A stretch of 64,000 bases of DNA from Microcoleus sp. EPA2 (lineage in GTDB: Bacteria; Cyanobacteriota; Cyanobacteriia; Cyanobacteriales; Microcoleaceae). The stretch lies in assembly GCA_020882975.1 (NCBI GenBank), contig JAHRFD010000001.1, positions 494,388-558,387 on the forward strand. The letters run 5' to 3'. The first letter of the stretch is position 1, and every line of letters begins with the position of its first letter. Under the pieces are notes generated by a model that searched no databases, was not told the origin of the DNA, and was given only the letters and a program-made list of their open reading frames with translations. Made by a program: the position numbers and the translations under genes. Below are positions 42,185 through 51,605 of the stretch, in pieces.

Positions 42185-42419
42185 AATATGTGACTAAATG
42201 CAGTATTGTAATCAACGAGCGAATCGTCGCTCGATTCGTGCCAGCATTGGTTCTCCAGTAAACCATTCCCTATCTGTAGCTGCTCTACCAGAGTGTTACT
42301 GATAGAAGCGACGGAATCTCACCGGGAGCGATGAGATTTCTGATTTTACGGTTCAAAACCGCTCACTCGTTTTCATCCCTGCTCTAAACAGACAGGGTTT
42401 CCAACCTAGGAGATTTTTT
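42185..42419. other. Intergenic region upstream of the small lipoprotein gene
   Basis: It contains GCGAATCGTCGCTCGATTCG (a small palindrome) and the AGGAG ribosome site before 42420. No other feature is seen. Confidence 0.4.
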
Positions 42420-42665
42420 ATGAACAAGGGATTAATTCGTCTGACTTTGGTACTAGGCTTAGCCGCCACTCTTGGCGCTTGTGCTGCTGAAACTCCCCCT
42501 ACCACCACTACTCCTTCCCCTGCTGGCGAAGCCAGTCCTCCTCCTGCTTCGGCTCCAGCACCACAGGAATCTCCAAAGACCTCTCCAGGGGCTGAGAAGT
42601 CTCCAGGGGCTGAGAAGTCTCCTGCTGCTAAAGAATCTGCTTCTCCTGCTCCTAAAAAGCCCTAA
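42420..42665 (+). CDS. Small Pro/Ala/Ser-rich lipoprotein
   Basis: This 81-residue protein begins with a clear lipoprotein signal: LTLVLGLAATLGAC, lipobox LGAC with Cys at residue 21. The mature part is entirely low-complexity, with Thr/Pro runs and two copies of the unit SPGAEK, and no folded domain. It should be lipid-anchored. The ATG has CTAGGAG upstream at good distance. A second frame through the same DNA gives only Leu-rich repeats and is a shadow. Function unknown; such short lipoproteins are common and fast evolving. Confidence 0.75.
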   Translation: MNKGLIRLTLVLGLAATLGACAAETPPTTTTPSPAGEASPPPASAPAPQESPKTSPGAEKSPGAEKSPAAKESASPAPKKP

Positions 42666-43269
42666 CCACGGCGATCGCGGAGTACAGCCCCAACGGGCCT
42701 AGCCTGCTGCTAAAAAATCGTTCGCTTCTCACATTTTTTTATCACACTGGTCTGGGCCTGATATTGGGTGTTGGTTTTTGTCCGATCTCGAAGGGACACT
42801 GGATGCAAAAACACTTCTGAACAGAGTGCATCGTCAATTATTTAATCAAAAAAATTGTGAAAATAAATAATATTAGCCTCCTGCTATTTTCATGATGGCT
42901 TCTACTTAACGCCGATAAGTGGCTGTGTCAACAGGAAAGAATTTAGACCTAAATATCGATCTAAAAACTTGAATTTAGTAGTTGCCATACCACAAGACAA
43001 CGTATAGGTCAATAGTATTTAGAGAAATATACAAATCTTTCAATTTGTTTTAAGATTTTGATACTTAGATATTAGACCCTAGGAAAACCAAGCTCAAAAG
43101 CAGGTGAAAACACTTGACATACAGGCGGGGTCAGAATGCGATCGGGGAAATTCAGGCTGATTCAGTGGTAGGATGAGCAAGAAAAAATGTAAAAAAATGT
43201 AAAGTACCACGTCGAGCCAACTTTTTCTTTTCAAAACAATTAAATTAAGTGATTGAGGTAAGTAGTTTT
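42666..43269. other. Long intergenic region upstream of glgB
   Basis: AT-rich. A TTGACATACAGGCGGGGTCA segment near 43112 could supply a -35 for glgB, but no matching -10 is clear. Nothing else is seen. Confidence 0.45.
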
Positions 43270-45564
43270 ATGCCCGCGACTGTCCCATTTGAACAGATTG
43301 ACCGGATTGTGGGGAATCAACACCACGATCCATTTGAAGTGCTCGGCCCCCACGCGATCGAGGAAAACGGCAAAAAAATCTGGGCCGTCCGAGTTTATCT
43401 GCCCAATGCGGATGCGGTATCGGTGGTATTGCCAGCATCGAGAACGGAACACCCGATGCAGTCAGTACATCACCCTCATTTTTTTGAATGTGCGATCGAA
43501 ATTCCAGAACTAGCTAACTACCAACTGCGAGTCAAAGAAGGAGAACACGAACGTTTTATCTACGATCCCTACGCCTTTCGATCGCCCAAACTCACAGAAT
43601 TCGACCAGCATCTATTCTCAGAAGGTAATCACCACCGGATCTACGAAAAACTAGGGGCGCACCTCACAGAAGTAGACGGCATCCCAGGAGTTTATTTTGC
43701 AGTTTGGGCACCCAATGCCCGAAATGTCTCAGTTTTAGGCGATTTCAACTATTGGGACGGCCGCAAACATCAAATGCGGAAATCCCAAAATGGCATCTGG
43801 GAATTATTTATTCCGGGACTCGATGCGGGAACTCACTACAAATATGAAGTGAAAAACCAAGACGGACATCCCTATGAAAAGTCAGACCCCTATGGCTTCC
43901 AGCAAGAAGTACGACCGAAAACAGCATCCATAGTCACAGACTTAAACACCTACACTTGGAACGACAGCGCTTGGATCGAAAAACGGAGGCAGACAGACCC
44001 CCTGACACAGCCGATTTCCGTTTACGAATGCCACATCGGTTCTTGGCTCCATGCCGCGAGTGATGAACCTTCAGTGTTGCCAAATGGTGACATAGAAAGG
44101 CGAGTCCAAGTTTCGGAACTGAAACCAGGAGCCCGGTTTCTGACTTATCGGGAATTAGCCTCACGACTCATTCCTTACGTCAAAGATTTGGGATACACTC
44201 ACATCGAAGTTCTGCCAGTAGCAGAACATCCTTTCGACGGCTCTTGGGGTTATCAAGTAACGGGCTATTTCGCCCCAACATCCCGCTACGGCAAACCAGA
44301 AGATTTCATGTATTTTGTTGACCAGTGTCACGCAGCGGGCATTGGTGTACTGGTGGACTGGGTACCGGGACATTTCCCCAAAGATGGACACGGTTTGGCT
44401 TTCTTTGATGGAACTCACTTGTACGAACACGCAGACCCGCGCAAAGGCGAACACAAAGAGTGGGGAACCCTGGTATTTAACTACGGCCGCAACGAGGTGC
44501 GGAATTTCTTAGTATCTAACGCTCTTTTCTGGTTCGACAAGTACCACATTGACGGGATTCGGGTAGATGCGGTGGCTTCCATGCTGTATTTGGATTACTG
44601 TCGCGAACCGGGAGAATGGCTGACTAATCAGTACGGCGGCCGGGAAAATATTGAGGCGGCAGATTTTCTGCGGCAGGTGAATCATGTAATTTTCAGCTAT
44701 TTCCCAGGTTCACTGTCCATTGCGGAAGAATCTACCTCTTGGCCGATGGTCTCTTGGCCGACCTATGTAGGTGGCTTGGGCTTCAATCTGAAGTGGAACA
44801 TGGGTTGGATGCACGATATGCTCGACTATTTCCACATGGACCCTTGGTTCCGTCAGTTTCATCAGAACAACATAACTTTCAGTATGTGGTACAACCACAG
44901 CGAAAATTTTATGCTGGCGCTATCCCACGATGAGGTAGTCCACGGCAAGGCTCACATCATTGGGAAAATGCCTGGAGATGAATGGCAAAAGTGTGCAAAC
45001 GTGCGGTGTTTGTTTACTTTTATGTTTACTCACCCCGGCAAGAAAACCATGTTTATGGGGATGGAGTTCGGTCAGTGGCAAGAGTGGAACGTTTGGGGGG
45101 ATTTGCAGTGGAATTTGCTGCAATTTGAGCCTCACCAAAAGTTGAAGCTGTTTTTTAAGGATTTGAACAATCTGTACCGGAGTGAATCAGCACTTTATAG
45201 TCAAGATTTTGCTGAGGATGGGTTTGACTGGATTGATTGCAGCGATAATCGGCACAGCGTCGTCGCTTTTATACGTCGAGCTAAGGATAGTGACGAGTTT
45301 GTGGTGACAGTTTGCAATTTTACGCCACAGCCACACTCTCATTATCGCGTCGGAGTGCCGGAACCGGGTTTCTATACGGAGTTGTTTAACAGCGACGCAC
45401 GGGAGTACGGTGGCAGCAATATGGGCAATTTGGGGGGCAAGTGGACTGATGAGTGGTGGTTCCACAATAGTGCTTATTCGATCGACTTGTGTTTGCCGCC
45501 TTTGGGTGTGTTAATTTTGAAGCTCGATCGGGCAAAAACAGCAGCAAAATCTCAAGAATTTTGA
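43270..45564 (+). CDS. glgB: 1,4-alpha-glucan branching enzyme
   Basis: GlgB (GH13) makes alpha-1,6 branches in glycogen. The 764-residue protein has the N-terminal carbohydrate-binding regions ([29 protein letters not shown]), then the GH13 barrel: [49 protein letters not shown] (nucleophile Asp), AEESTSWP (acid/base Glu) and [10 protein letters not shown] (stabilising Asp). The C-terminal beta domain has VVTVCNFTP. All catalytic residues are present. The ATG at 43270 is chosen, with GAGGT upstream; a GTG seven codons earlier is in frame. It is monocistronic in appearance, followed by STRR heptamers. Confidence 0.95.
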   Translation: MPATVPFEQIDRIVGNQHHDPFEVLGPHAIEENGKKIWAVRVYLPNADAVSVVLPASRTEHPMQSVHHPHFFECAIEIPELANYQLRVKEGEHERFIYDPYAFRSPKLTEFDQHLFSEGNHHRIYEKLGAHLTEVDGIPGVYFAVWAPNARNVSVLGDFNYWDGRKHQMRKSQNGIWELFIPGLDAGTHYKYEVKNQDGHPYEKSDPYGFQQEVRPKTASIVTDLNTYTWNDSAWIEKRRQTDPLTQPISVYECHIGSWLHAASDEPSVLPNGDIERRVQVSELKPGARFLTYRELASRLIPYVKDLGYTHIEVLPVAEHPFDGSWGYQVTGYFAPTSRYGKPEDFMYFVDQCHAAGIGVLVDWVPGHFPKDGHGLAFFDGTHLYEHADPRKGEHKEWGTLVFNYGRNEVRNFLVSNALFWFDKYHIDGIRVDAVASMLYLDYCREPGEWLTNQYGGRENIEAADFLRQVNHVIFSYFPGSLSIAEESTSWPMVSWPTYVGGLGFNLKWNMGWMHDMLDYFHMDPWFRQFHQNNITFSMWYNHSENFMLALSHDEVVHGKAHIIGKMPGDEWQKCANVRCLFTFMFTHPGKKTMFMGMEFGQWQEWNVWGDLQWNLLQFEPHQKLKLFFKDLNNLYRSESALYSQDFAEDGFDWIDCSDNRHSVVAFIRRAKDSDEFVVTVCNFTPQPHSHYRVGVPEPGFYTELFNSDAREYGGSNMGNLGGKWTDEWWFHNSAYSIDLCLPPLGVLILKLDRAKTAAKSQEF

Positions 45565-45567
45565 TGA

Positions 45568-45630
45568 CGGTTGATAGTTGATGGTTGACGGTTGACTCTT
45601 TGAGGGTTGACCGTTGACTGTTGATTATTG
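45568..45630. repeat. STRR-type heptamers after glgB
   Basis: GGTTGAC/GGTTGAT units are repeated about seven times, partly as inverted forms. Confidence 0.75.
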
Positions 45631-45704
45631 GTTATATCAATTCGGGTTGCATCGGAATGATTTAACCTTACTAGAACACAGAGAACACAGAGAGAGCAGA
45701 ATTA

Positions 45705-46601
45705 TTAGATATTCGATGAAACTTTAGGCGAGTCAATTGTTACTATATCCGAAATAGATTCTTCTTTCCCACAGTCTAAATTTGGCAGTGGCATATGCTT
45801 CATTTCCCAAACTTTCAGCAGAATTAAATATTCATAAAAAGCTTGTAGCGTACACCAAGCTAATCCCGCTTGACCGTCAAGAAATCCGCCTAGTAAAATA
45901 TACATATAGAAAAAGCGCACAACTGGTCGTAAAGGCAAGCGCAAAGAAAAATCTTTCAATGCACGGCGTCTTTCCACTTCTGAGGCTCCAAAAAATAAAT
46001 CCCACCAATTTACTTGACCAGCTTCTAATTGACGGAGGGTTTCGGCTGCTTCGTCAGTCGAGTAGCGGTTGTGCTTTTCAATCCAGCGAGAAAGACCTTT
46101 GCTGCAAGTATAGTGAGGGTAGGTTTCCTTGAGAAAGTGAGTCGGACCATTGCAAACTTCCCGTTCCGTGTGACCGTAGTCACTAAACCATACTTTGTCT
46201 TTGCGAAACAGACGCATTTGATAGCGGGGATATTGAGTGCTGCGGCGAATCCAACGATCCATAAATATTACTTTTTCAGCGACGTAATAGCCTATATATT
46301 CTTGACTTTCGATCGCCTTTAAGCATTCAGCAAACAGTGCAGGTGTCATGCGCTCATCTGCTTCGAGGATATAAACCCACTCGTACTTGCAGGGAACTTC
46401 TTGCAACATCCAAGTCCGCTGACGCCCGTGAGTTTCAAAAGCGTGCTGTACCAAGAGGACTGGATAGCCCTGGATAATCTCAAGGGTACGATCGCTGCTG
46501 AAAGAATCAACCACAATGATATCGTCACAAAGTAGCGCCGATTCAATGCAAGCGGCGATATCAATCTCTTCGTTGTAAGTCAGAATATAAATTGAGAACA
46601 T
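45705..46601 (-). CDS. Glycosyltransferase family 2 protein (WaaE-like)
   Basis: This GT-A-fold glycosyltransferase has the nucleotide-binding motifs ILTYNEEIDIAACIES, IIVVDSFSSDRTLEI and the metal-binding-type ILEADERM. The block RHMRLFRKDK-like YQMRLFRKDKVWFSDYGHTE and a C-terminal amphipathic or membrane-associated segment (RFFYMYILLGGFLDG) match the WaaE/KdtX-like group that adds sugars to LPS core or exopolysaccharide. Length is 298 aa. The acceptor is unknown. The next gene upstream is HpsJ-like, part of the hormogonium polysaccharide set in Nostoc, so a role in surface polysaccharide is plausible. Confidence 0.88.
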   Translation of the reverse strand: MFSIYILTYNEEIDIAACIESALLCDDIIVVDSFSSDRTLEIIQGYPVLLVQHAFETHGRQRTWMLQEVPCKYEWVYILEADERMTPALFAECLKAIESQEYIGYYVAEKVIFMDRWIRRSTQYPRYQMRLFRKDKVWFSDYGHTEREVCNGPTHFLKETYPHYTCSKGLSRWIEKHNRYSTDEAAETLRQLEAGQVNWWDLFFGASEVERRRALKDFSLRLPLRPVVRFFYMYILLGGFLDGQAGLAWCTLQAFYEYLILLKVWEMKHMPLPNLDCGKEESISDIVTIDSPKVSSNI

Positions 46602-46799
46602 TCCCAGCTTTCAGTAAGGGCAAACCATAGCAGAAGGAAGAAGTCCGATGGATGTCGGCAGAAGAGCGATGTGCAAATGCAAGAAAATCAATGGTTTCAG
46701 CAATTAACAACGTCCTAACTGCCTCAGCGGTTGCTCTATTAACCACATCAAATATTTATTAGAGATGTCTCGACCCGCGCGATCCCCGCTGTTGGCTGG
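46602..46799. other. Short gap with a dispersed repeat scrap
   Basis: GGTTTCAGCAATTAACAACG near 46693 resembles GGTTTCAGCAATCAACAATG near 1834. No gene. Confidence 0.4.
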
Positions 46800-47630
46800 T
46801 CAACTCTTGCGGCGGCCGAACCGAGGAATTCCCATGCTTCTCAATCCAGTCCAACCAACAGTAATGTAACCGATCGCCAAGAGTAAACTGCTGATTCCCG
46901 TCTGCAAACTAGAATTTCTCGATCGAGTTCTCAACTCTTTCTCTTTTTGTTGCTTACGAGTCTGAATTTCTTTGCGGGCCTGGTTGGGAAGTTCTTGGGC
47001 TTGCTGTTCCAGAAATTTGTCTAGGGCTTTCGGGTCATTTTTTGACTCCTGAAGCACAGCTTTCAATTCCTTGGGAACCTCTGGACTCTTGAGTGCTTGT
47101 GCCATTTTTCCTTCATCTTGTAGCAGGGCTGCTATCTGACTGCGGCGCTGACTTTTAAGCTGTTCTATCTGAGCTTTGAACTGATCGCTTTTAATTTGGG
47201 CTTCCAGTTGACCCTCAGCTTGTCCGACTTCTCTATCGACTTGAACAAGAGCGTCCTTGAGTTCCAAACGAGTATTGTTGAGATGAAGCGGCACCAGACA
47301 CAGATAAATCAGGCCTAGCAAACTGGAAACTAACAGGGCCCAGAATCGTAAATCCAGCCAAATATTGTGGCGTTCGATCGAGACTCCAGTGCTGCTGTCC
47401 ACCCAAAAGCCAGTCATCAGTAGGGCTATACCCATTAAAGGAATAATTCCCCGGTCAACTATCTGAGTTGCCGCAGCCAACTGCCACCCTCGATTCAGAA
47501 TGTCGGAGGTTTCTCCCGGTAGTGACAGCACAATGCAGTCGAGCAAAGCAGAGAGAATCAAGATAATCCCCACTACTTTGAGAGTGCGAGCGGCTACAGA
47601 AGAAAATTGACGGCTATTAGTTGCTTTCAT
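46800..47630 (-). CDS. HpsJ-family membrane protein
   Basis: HpsJ belongs to the hormogonium polysaccharide gene set described in Nostoc punctiforme and linked to motility; its biochemical role is open. This 276-residue protein has N-terminal hydrophobic segments (VVGIILILSALLDCIVLSLP, IPLMGIALLMTGFWV, LDLRFWALLVSSLLGLIYLC), a long Lys/Glu/Gln-rich coiled coil (about 130-245) and a final membrane segment near LLLAIGYITVGWTGL. The ATG at 47630 is preferred over an upstream TTG at 47672. No other hps genes are next to it except the glycosyltransferase downstream. The sequence ahead of it is strongly structured. Confidence 0.82.
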   Translation of the reverse strand: MKATNSRQFSSVAARTLKVVGIILILSALLDCIVLSLPGETSDILNRGWQLAAATQIVDRGIIPLMGIALLMTGFWVDSSTGVSIERHNIWLDLRFWALLVSSLLGLIYLCLVPLHLNNTRLELKDALVQVDREVGQAEGQLEAQIKSDQFKAQIEQLKSQRRSQIAALLQDEGKMAQALKSPEVPKELKAVLQESKNDPKALDKFLEQQAQELPNQARKEIQTRKQQKEKELRTRSRNSSLQTGISSLLLAIGYITVGWTGLRSMGIPRFGRRKS

Positions 47631-47674
47631 ACAAATATGCGGTAAGTGGGAAACGAGGGAGTTTAGATCCAAGA

Positions 47675-47985
47675 GGAAAGTGACAGCCGCGGTGGGAACC
47701 GCCTAGTCAATAGCAGAATCGAGGGTGGTTGACCCCTCATACCTTTGGGCCTACTCCCTTGCGGAGTGATGTGAGGGCGCCTTTGTGATGACAGTTTTAG
47801 GGGCCCAAAGCACGGTCTCTGTTACATAGCAGACTATGAACCAGCAGCAACAGATCTCTTGATTAGCTAGCTATCAAGCGGGTGTATTGACTCAAATAAC
47901 CTAGTCAGTTAAGACGCGAGGCCCGTCAGTACGGCTGAATTGATGGCTCTGGCGAGGGAGCGTATCGTGAGATGTGCGTAAAGCA
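47675..47985. ncRNA. Candidate structured non-coding RNA
   Basis: This GC-rich island within AT-rich DNA has many nested complementary arms: GCGGT/ACCGC, GAGGGT/ACCCCTC, CTTTGGGCC (47742-47750) with GGGCCCAAAG (47801-47810) enclosing ACTCCC/GGAGT, TCTGTT/AACAGA enclosing CATAG/CTATG, TTGAT/ATCAA, and GACG/CGTC. No ORF fits. It could be a solo IscB-associated (HEARO-like) RNA or another structured RNA; identity is unproven and the strand is undecided. Confidence 0.45.
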
Positions 47986-48171
47986 AGAATTCCTGTTGGA
48001 TAATTTTACACCGTTAGATTCAAGGCGGTAGTTGAGTAGATTTTGTTGCACAAGTTAAGTTATTTTCCACCAAAAGAGCTCGTTGCGACACCAGGCTCGA
48101 CTTTTTTCTAATTGTTCTTGACTGCGGTTTCCATACAGAGGTGTTCTCGATGCTTGCGGTTCCAGCAGCTT
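47986..48171. other. Intergenic, possible gene scrap on the minus strand
   Basis: Minus-strand reading SRTPLYGNRSQEQLEKSRAW continuing to WWKIT and stop looks like coding remnant but matches nothing I recognise. Confidence 0.3.
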
Positions 48172-48444
48172 TTAACTAGCTTGCGTGGGCGCGGTGATGT
48201 CGAAAATAATCCGCGCAGGACGATAATTTAGGTGTTTTGGGTTATCTTCCAGCTTCCCTTCTCGAAACAATTTCAGCACTCCTGTGAAAGATTTTAGCGA
48301 CTTGCTCAGAGCACCACAAGTCTGTGGAGACGCTCGATCGCATAAAACTCGGTAATGAGGATGGCATTTTAGTTTGTTAATTGTGTCAAACAGGGGGAGG
48401 TATACTTGAGTTTTAACATACACTGATGGGCTTAATAATTTCAT
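48172..48444 (-). pseudogene. TnpB-like N-terminal fragment
   Basis: The frame contains KTQVYLPLFDTINKLKCHPH, SPQTCGALSKSLKSFTGVLK and NPKHLNYRPARIIFD. The middle part resembles the IS605-family OrfB/TnpB N-terminal helix block (…QTxxRLxKSxKSFFxALK…PRYR). The frame ends soon after and the catalytic region is absent. Similarity is by eye only. Confidence 0.45.
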
Positions 48445-48641
48445 ACTCTCCGACTTAACTTGATTTTTTATCAACAAAAATGCTGTCTTTTTTTTGATTT
48501 CACTTTAGCTCTTGCCTGCCAATTATAACTTACTAATTATTAGGCAATTGAAAAATAAATTTTTCAATTTAGCAAGTGCAATTTCTCACTTTTGCTGGTA
48601 GGATGGTTCATCGCTGTTCAAACTCGCTGTTGGTGGAAACA

Positions 48642-49130
48642 ATGATTTCTGGTGTTTATAGGTTGAAAGAACTTGCTAGTGCGATCGCCTCAAATCCGGC
48701 TCACTGGCGTCCTCTCGTGTTTACCAACGGCTGCTTCGATATCTTACACGCAGGACACGTCCGTTATTTGCAGCAGGCTTCATCCTTGGGGCGCTCCCTC
48801 GTGGTGGGATTGAATAGTGATGCTAGCGTACAAGCCCTCAAACCCCAGCAGCCGGGATTACCAGCACGCCCCATCGTACCAGAGGAACAGCGAGCCGAAG
48901 TTTTAGCAGCTCTCAAAGCCGTAGACGCCGTAGTAATTTTTCCCGAAACTACCGCCATTGAACTGATCGCGACTCTGAAGCCAGATATCTACGTTAAAGG
49001 AGGGGACTATCAAATCGAAACACTACCGGAAGCACCTGCGGTTTTAGCCTGTGGAGGCAAAATTTCCTTAGTTAAAATAGAAATTCCGAGTTCTACCAGT
49101 GCGATCGTCAAACGCATTTTGCAGTTATAG
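48642..49130 (+). CDS. RfaE2-like nucleotidyltransferase (heptose-1-phosphate adenylyltransferase)
   Basis: This 162-residue cytidylyltransferase-like protein has the hallmark FTNGCFDILHAGHVRYLQQA (HxGH motif), VVGLNSDASVQAL, ARPIVPEEQRAEVLAAL and KPDIYVKGGDYQIETLPE. These define the RfaE/HldE C-terminal domain family, which activates D-glycero-D-manno-heptose 1-phosphate with ATP. The kinase half of HldE is absent, so it is a stand-alone RfaE2. The ATG at 48642 is chosen, with GGTGGAAA upstream; the open frame extends to 48576 but the extra residues are not family-like. It probably serves LPS core or S-layer glycan synthesis. Confidence 0.88.
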   Translation: MISGVYRLKELASAIASNPAHWRPLVFTNGCFDILHAGHVRYLQQASSLGRSLVVGLNSDASVQALKPQQPGLPARPIVPEEQRAEVLAALKAVDAVVIFPETTAIELIATLKPDIYVKGGDYQIETLPEAPAVLACGGKISLVKIEIPSSTSAIVKRILQL

Positions 49131-49176
49131 AATACAGCCATAATATGCAAACACTTATTTGTTTTAGTTGTACAAC

Positions 49177-50649
49177 ATGACTTTCATCTCCCTTCAATAC
49201 GCCCAATTTTTGCTAATTTTCTTAGTGGTTTATTGGTTAGTGCCACTGCGATGGTGGCGACTGTCAATCCTGGTGATTGGGAGTCTGATTTTTTATGGTT
49301 CGCTGCAAAGATGGTACATTCCTCTGCTGTTAGTAGGTACTCTGTTTAATTATGTCTTGGCAATGGCGATCGGGGAACCTCTGGATTGGCGGATTGCTAA
49401 CGAATCTTGGAACCGTCGCCGTTGGTTGCTGCTGTGCATAGGAATCACCCTGAATGTATTGCTGCTTCTAGGTTTTAAGTATGTGCCTTTTTTCTTAAGT
49501 TCCCTCGGCAATTTGTTAAATTTACCCGTGGTTTTAGATAGTGCGGACTGGGTAAAAACCCATGTAATTGCACCTCTAGGATTGAGTTTTTTTTGCTTCG
49601 AGTGCATTGCTTATTTGATAGACGTGTATCGAGGTGCACCTGCGGCCAATTCACTGCTGCACTTTGCTGCTTACAAGTTGTTTTTCCCCAAACTAATTTC
49701 TGGACCAATTACTCGGTATCACAACTTAATTTATCAACTAAAATCCCAGAAATTTCCCACAGCAGATCGCATTGCAGAGGGACTGTGGGCGATCGCCTGC
49801 GGTGCAGTAAAAAAAGGGCTTTTGGCTGATAATTTGGGAATTTATGTAGATTTAAGTTTTACTAATTTGCAGCGGGCGGGAAGCGAAGATTTGTGGCTGA
49901 CAATTTTTGCTTACGGGTTGCAACTTTATCTGGACTTTAGTGCTTATGTGGACATCGCGTGCGGTACTGCTTTGTTGCTAGGTTGGTACTTGCCACCCAA
50001 TTTTGATTTTCCTTATTTTAGTGCTAGCATAGGCGATTTTTGGCGGCGCTGGCACATGACTTTGGGGGATTGGCTGCGGAATTATTTGTATTTTCCTTTG
50101 GGGGGTTCGCGGGTTAGTTTGTGGCGTACTTGTCTGAATTTGTTAATCGTCATGTTAGTGGCTGGAATTTGGCATGGTGCGGCTTGGGGATTTATTGTGT
50201 GGGGGGGGTTACACGGTTTGGCTTTGGTGGTTCATAGGCTGACGGATGTGGTGTTTAAGCGGTTGCGAATAGATTTTTTGTGGGACAATGCGATCGGCTT
50301 TTTCATCGGTTGGTTGTTAACTCAAGCTATGGTTTTTGGTAGTTGGATATTTTTCCGTCTTCCCAATTTGAAAGACTCTGGATGGGTGATTTCCCATTTG
50401 TGGGGACATCCTGCTGATGTCCAGTTTGCACATAAGGTTTATGTGGAAGCCTTGGGTTTGGAAAGAGTGCAGTTAAGTTGGATGTTGGGGGGCTTGGCGG
50501 TGGCGATGCTGATGAATTATACGTTAATTCGGGGTTTGAAGGTGGAGTTGAATTGGCCTGTGAAGTTGATGTTAGTACCGCTTTGTTTGTATGCGGTTTG
50601 GTTGTTGGCACCGGAGGGTGGTTTACCTTACATTTATTTTGATTTTTAG
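49177..50649 (+). CDS. MBOAT family O-acyltransferase (AlgI-like)
   Basis: This polytopic membrane protein of about 490 residues should transfer acyl groups to extracytoplasmic polysaccharide. Many hydrophobic helices are visible from QYAQFLLIFLVVYWLVPLRW onward. The MBOAT signature is SISGDFWRRWHMTLGDWLRN-like (here ASIGDFWRRWHMTLGDWLRN) with YLYFPLGGSR, and the conserved histidine is in VAGIWHGAAWGFIVWGGLHG. The usual partner, an AlgJ/AlgX-type SGNH protein, is not adjacent in the window. The ATG at 49177 is chosen over TTG 49168. It lies 46 bp downstream of the RfaE2-like gene, so the two could be cotranscribed. Confidence 0.9.
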   Translation: MTFISLQYAQFLLIFLVVYWLVPLRWWRLSILVIGSLIFYGSLQRWYIPLLLVGTLFNYVLAMAIGEPLDWRIANESWNRRRWLLLCIGITLNVLLLLGFKYVPFFLSSLGNLLNLPVVLDSADWVKTHVIAPLGLSFFCFECIAYLIDVYRGAPAANSLLHFAAYKLFFPKLISGPITRYHNLIYQLKSQKFPTADRIAEGLWAIACGAVKKGLLADNLGIYVDLSFTNLQRAGSEDLWLTIFAYGLQLYLDFSAYVDIACGTALLLGWYLPPNFDFPYFSASIGDFWRRWHMTLGDWLRNYLYFPLGGSRVSLWRTCLNLLIVMLVAGIWHGAAWGFIVWGGLHGLALVVHRLTDVVFKRLRIDFLWDNAIGFFIGWLLTQAMVFGSWIFFRLPNLKDSGWVISHLWGHPADVQFAHKVYVEALGLERVQLSWMLGGLAVAMLMNYTLIRGLKVELNWPVKLMLVPLCLYAVWLLAPEGGLPYIYFDF

Positions 50650-50706
50650 AGGATGGGAAGGAATAAGACTCGAATTTATGTGGGGTACCTAGTTTTTTTG
50701 CGTCAC

Positions 50707-51528
50707 TTATTGATAGGAACACCAGTCACTCCAGCTACCTGGATAAAGTTTAGCGTTGGGAATTCCGGCTATTTCTAAAGACAATAAATTCACGCAAGCT
50801 GTTACCCCGGAACCGCAATAAACCATAATTTCTTGGGCGGTGGCTAATTCTGTCCAAAGTTGCTTTTGTGCGGCAGTCGATCGCACTTTTCCTGTCTCAT
50901 CTGTCACCTGTTGCCAAGGATAGTTGACAGCACCAGGAATGTGGCCTGCAATAGGGTCGATCGGCTCTCGGAGGCCAAGATATCGATCGTTCTCCCGCGA
51001 ATCAACCAAAACCTTTCCCGGCAAGTCTTTTAGTGCTTTTACGGCCTCAATATCAACAATTAGGTCCGATCGCAATTCGGGGACAAATTTACCCTCACGA
51101 GGTTTTGGCAAAACATTTGTCACTGGATATCCAGCAGCTTTCCAGCCACTGAAACCCCCATCTAACAATGCTACTTTACTGTGTCCCATATATCGCAGCA
51201 ACCACCACAACCGAGCCGCAAAAGCCAACCGCGAATCGTCATAGGCGACGACTAAAGTTTCTTGATAATTAATGCCAATTCCACTCAATTTTTCGGCTAA
51301 TTCTGTAATATTTGGCAGCGGATGTCTGCCACCATGTTTTTCAACGGGACTAGCGAGGTCTTGGTTTAAATCTAAATAAAAAGCTCCGGGAATGTGACTT
51401 TCTTGATATTGTTTTTGTCCCAATTCAGGATCGGCTAGAGAAAACCGACAGTCAATAATTACAACTTGCTGATTTTCGGTATTGGCGGCTAACCATTCGG
51501 GATTAACTATCAAATTGGTGTCTGTCAT
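50707..51528 (-). CDS. 3-mercaptopyruvate/thiosulfate sulfurtransferase
   Basis: This two-domain rhodanese of 273 residues has N-terminal domain landmarks VVIIDCRFSLADPELG, HIPGAFYLDLNQDL and GGRHPLP, an inter-domain VAYDDSRLAFAARLWWLLR, and a C-terminal catalytic loop MVYCGSGVTACVNLLSLE with the active-site Cys near 238. The loop CGSGVTA matches the mercaptopyruvate type rather than the CRKGVT of thiosulfate rhodanese. Both domains look complete. It is convergent with the MBOAT gene and 77 bp downstream of a repeat-tailed membrane protein gene on the same strand. Confidence 0.9.
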   Translation of the reverse strand: MTDTNLIVNPEWLAANTENQQVVIIDCRFSLADPELGQKQYQESHIPGAFYLDLNQDLASPVEKHGGRHPLPNITELAEKLSGIGINYQETLVVAYDDSRLAFAARLWWLLRYMGHSKVALLDGGFSGWKAAGYPVTNVLPKPREGKFVPELRSDLIVDIEAVKALKDLPGKVLVDSRENDRYLGLREPIDPIAGHIPGAVNYPWQQVTDETGKVRSTAAQKQLWTELATAQEIMVYCGSGVTACVNLLSLEIAGIPNAKLYPGSWSDWCSYQ

Positions 51529-51605
51529 ATTGATTAAAAAATTAGTGTGCTTTAAAGGTGATAAGCTTGAACATCTCTAGAAAATAAGCTGCTTTTTTCC
51601 TCACC

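Noticed and set aside
42472-42702. Leucine-rich 76-codon frame overlapping the small lipoprotein gene
   Set aside because: It is the +1 frame of Pro/Ala/Ser repeats; the lipoprotein frame has a clear signal peptide, lipobox and ribosome site.
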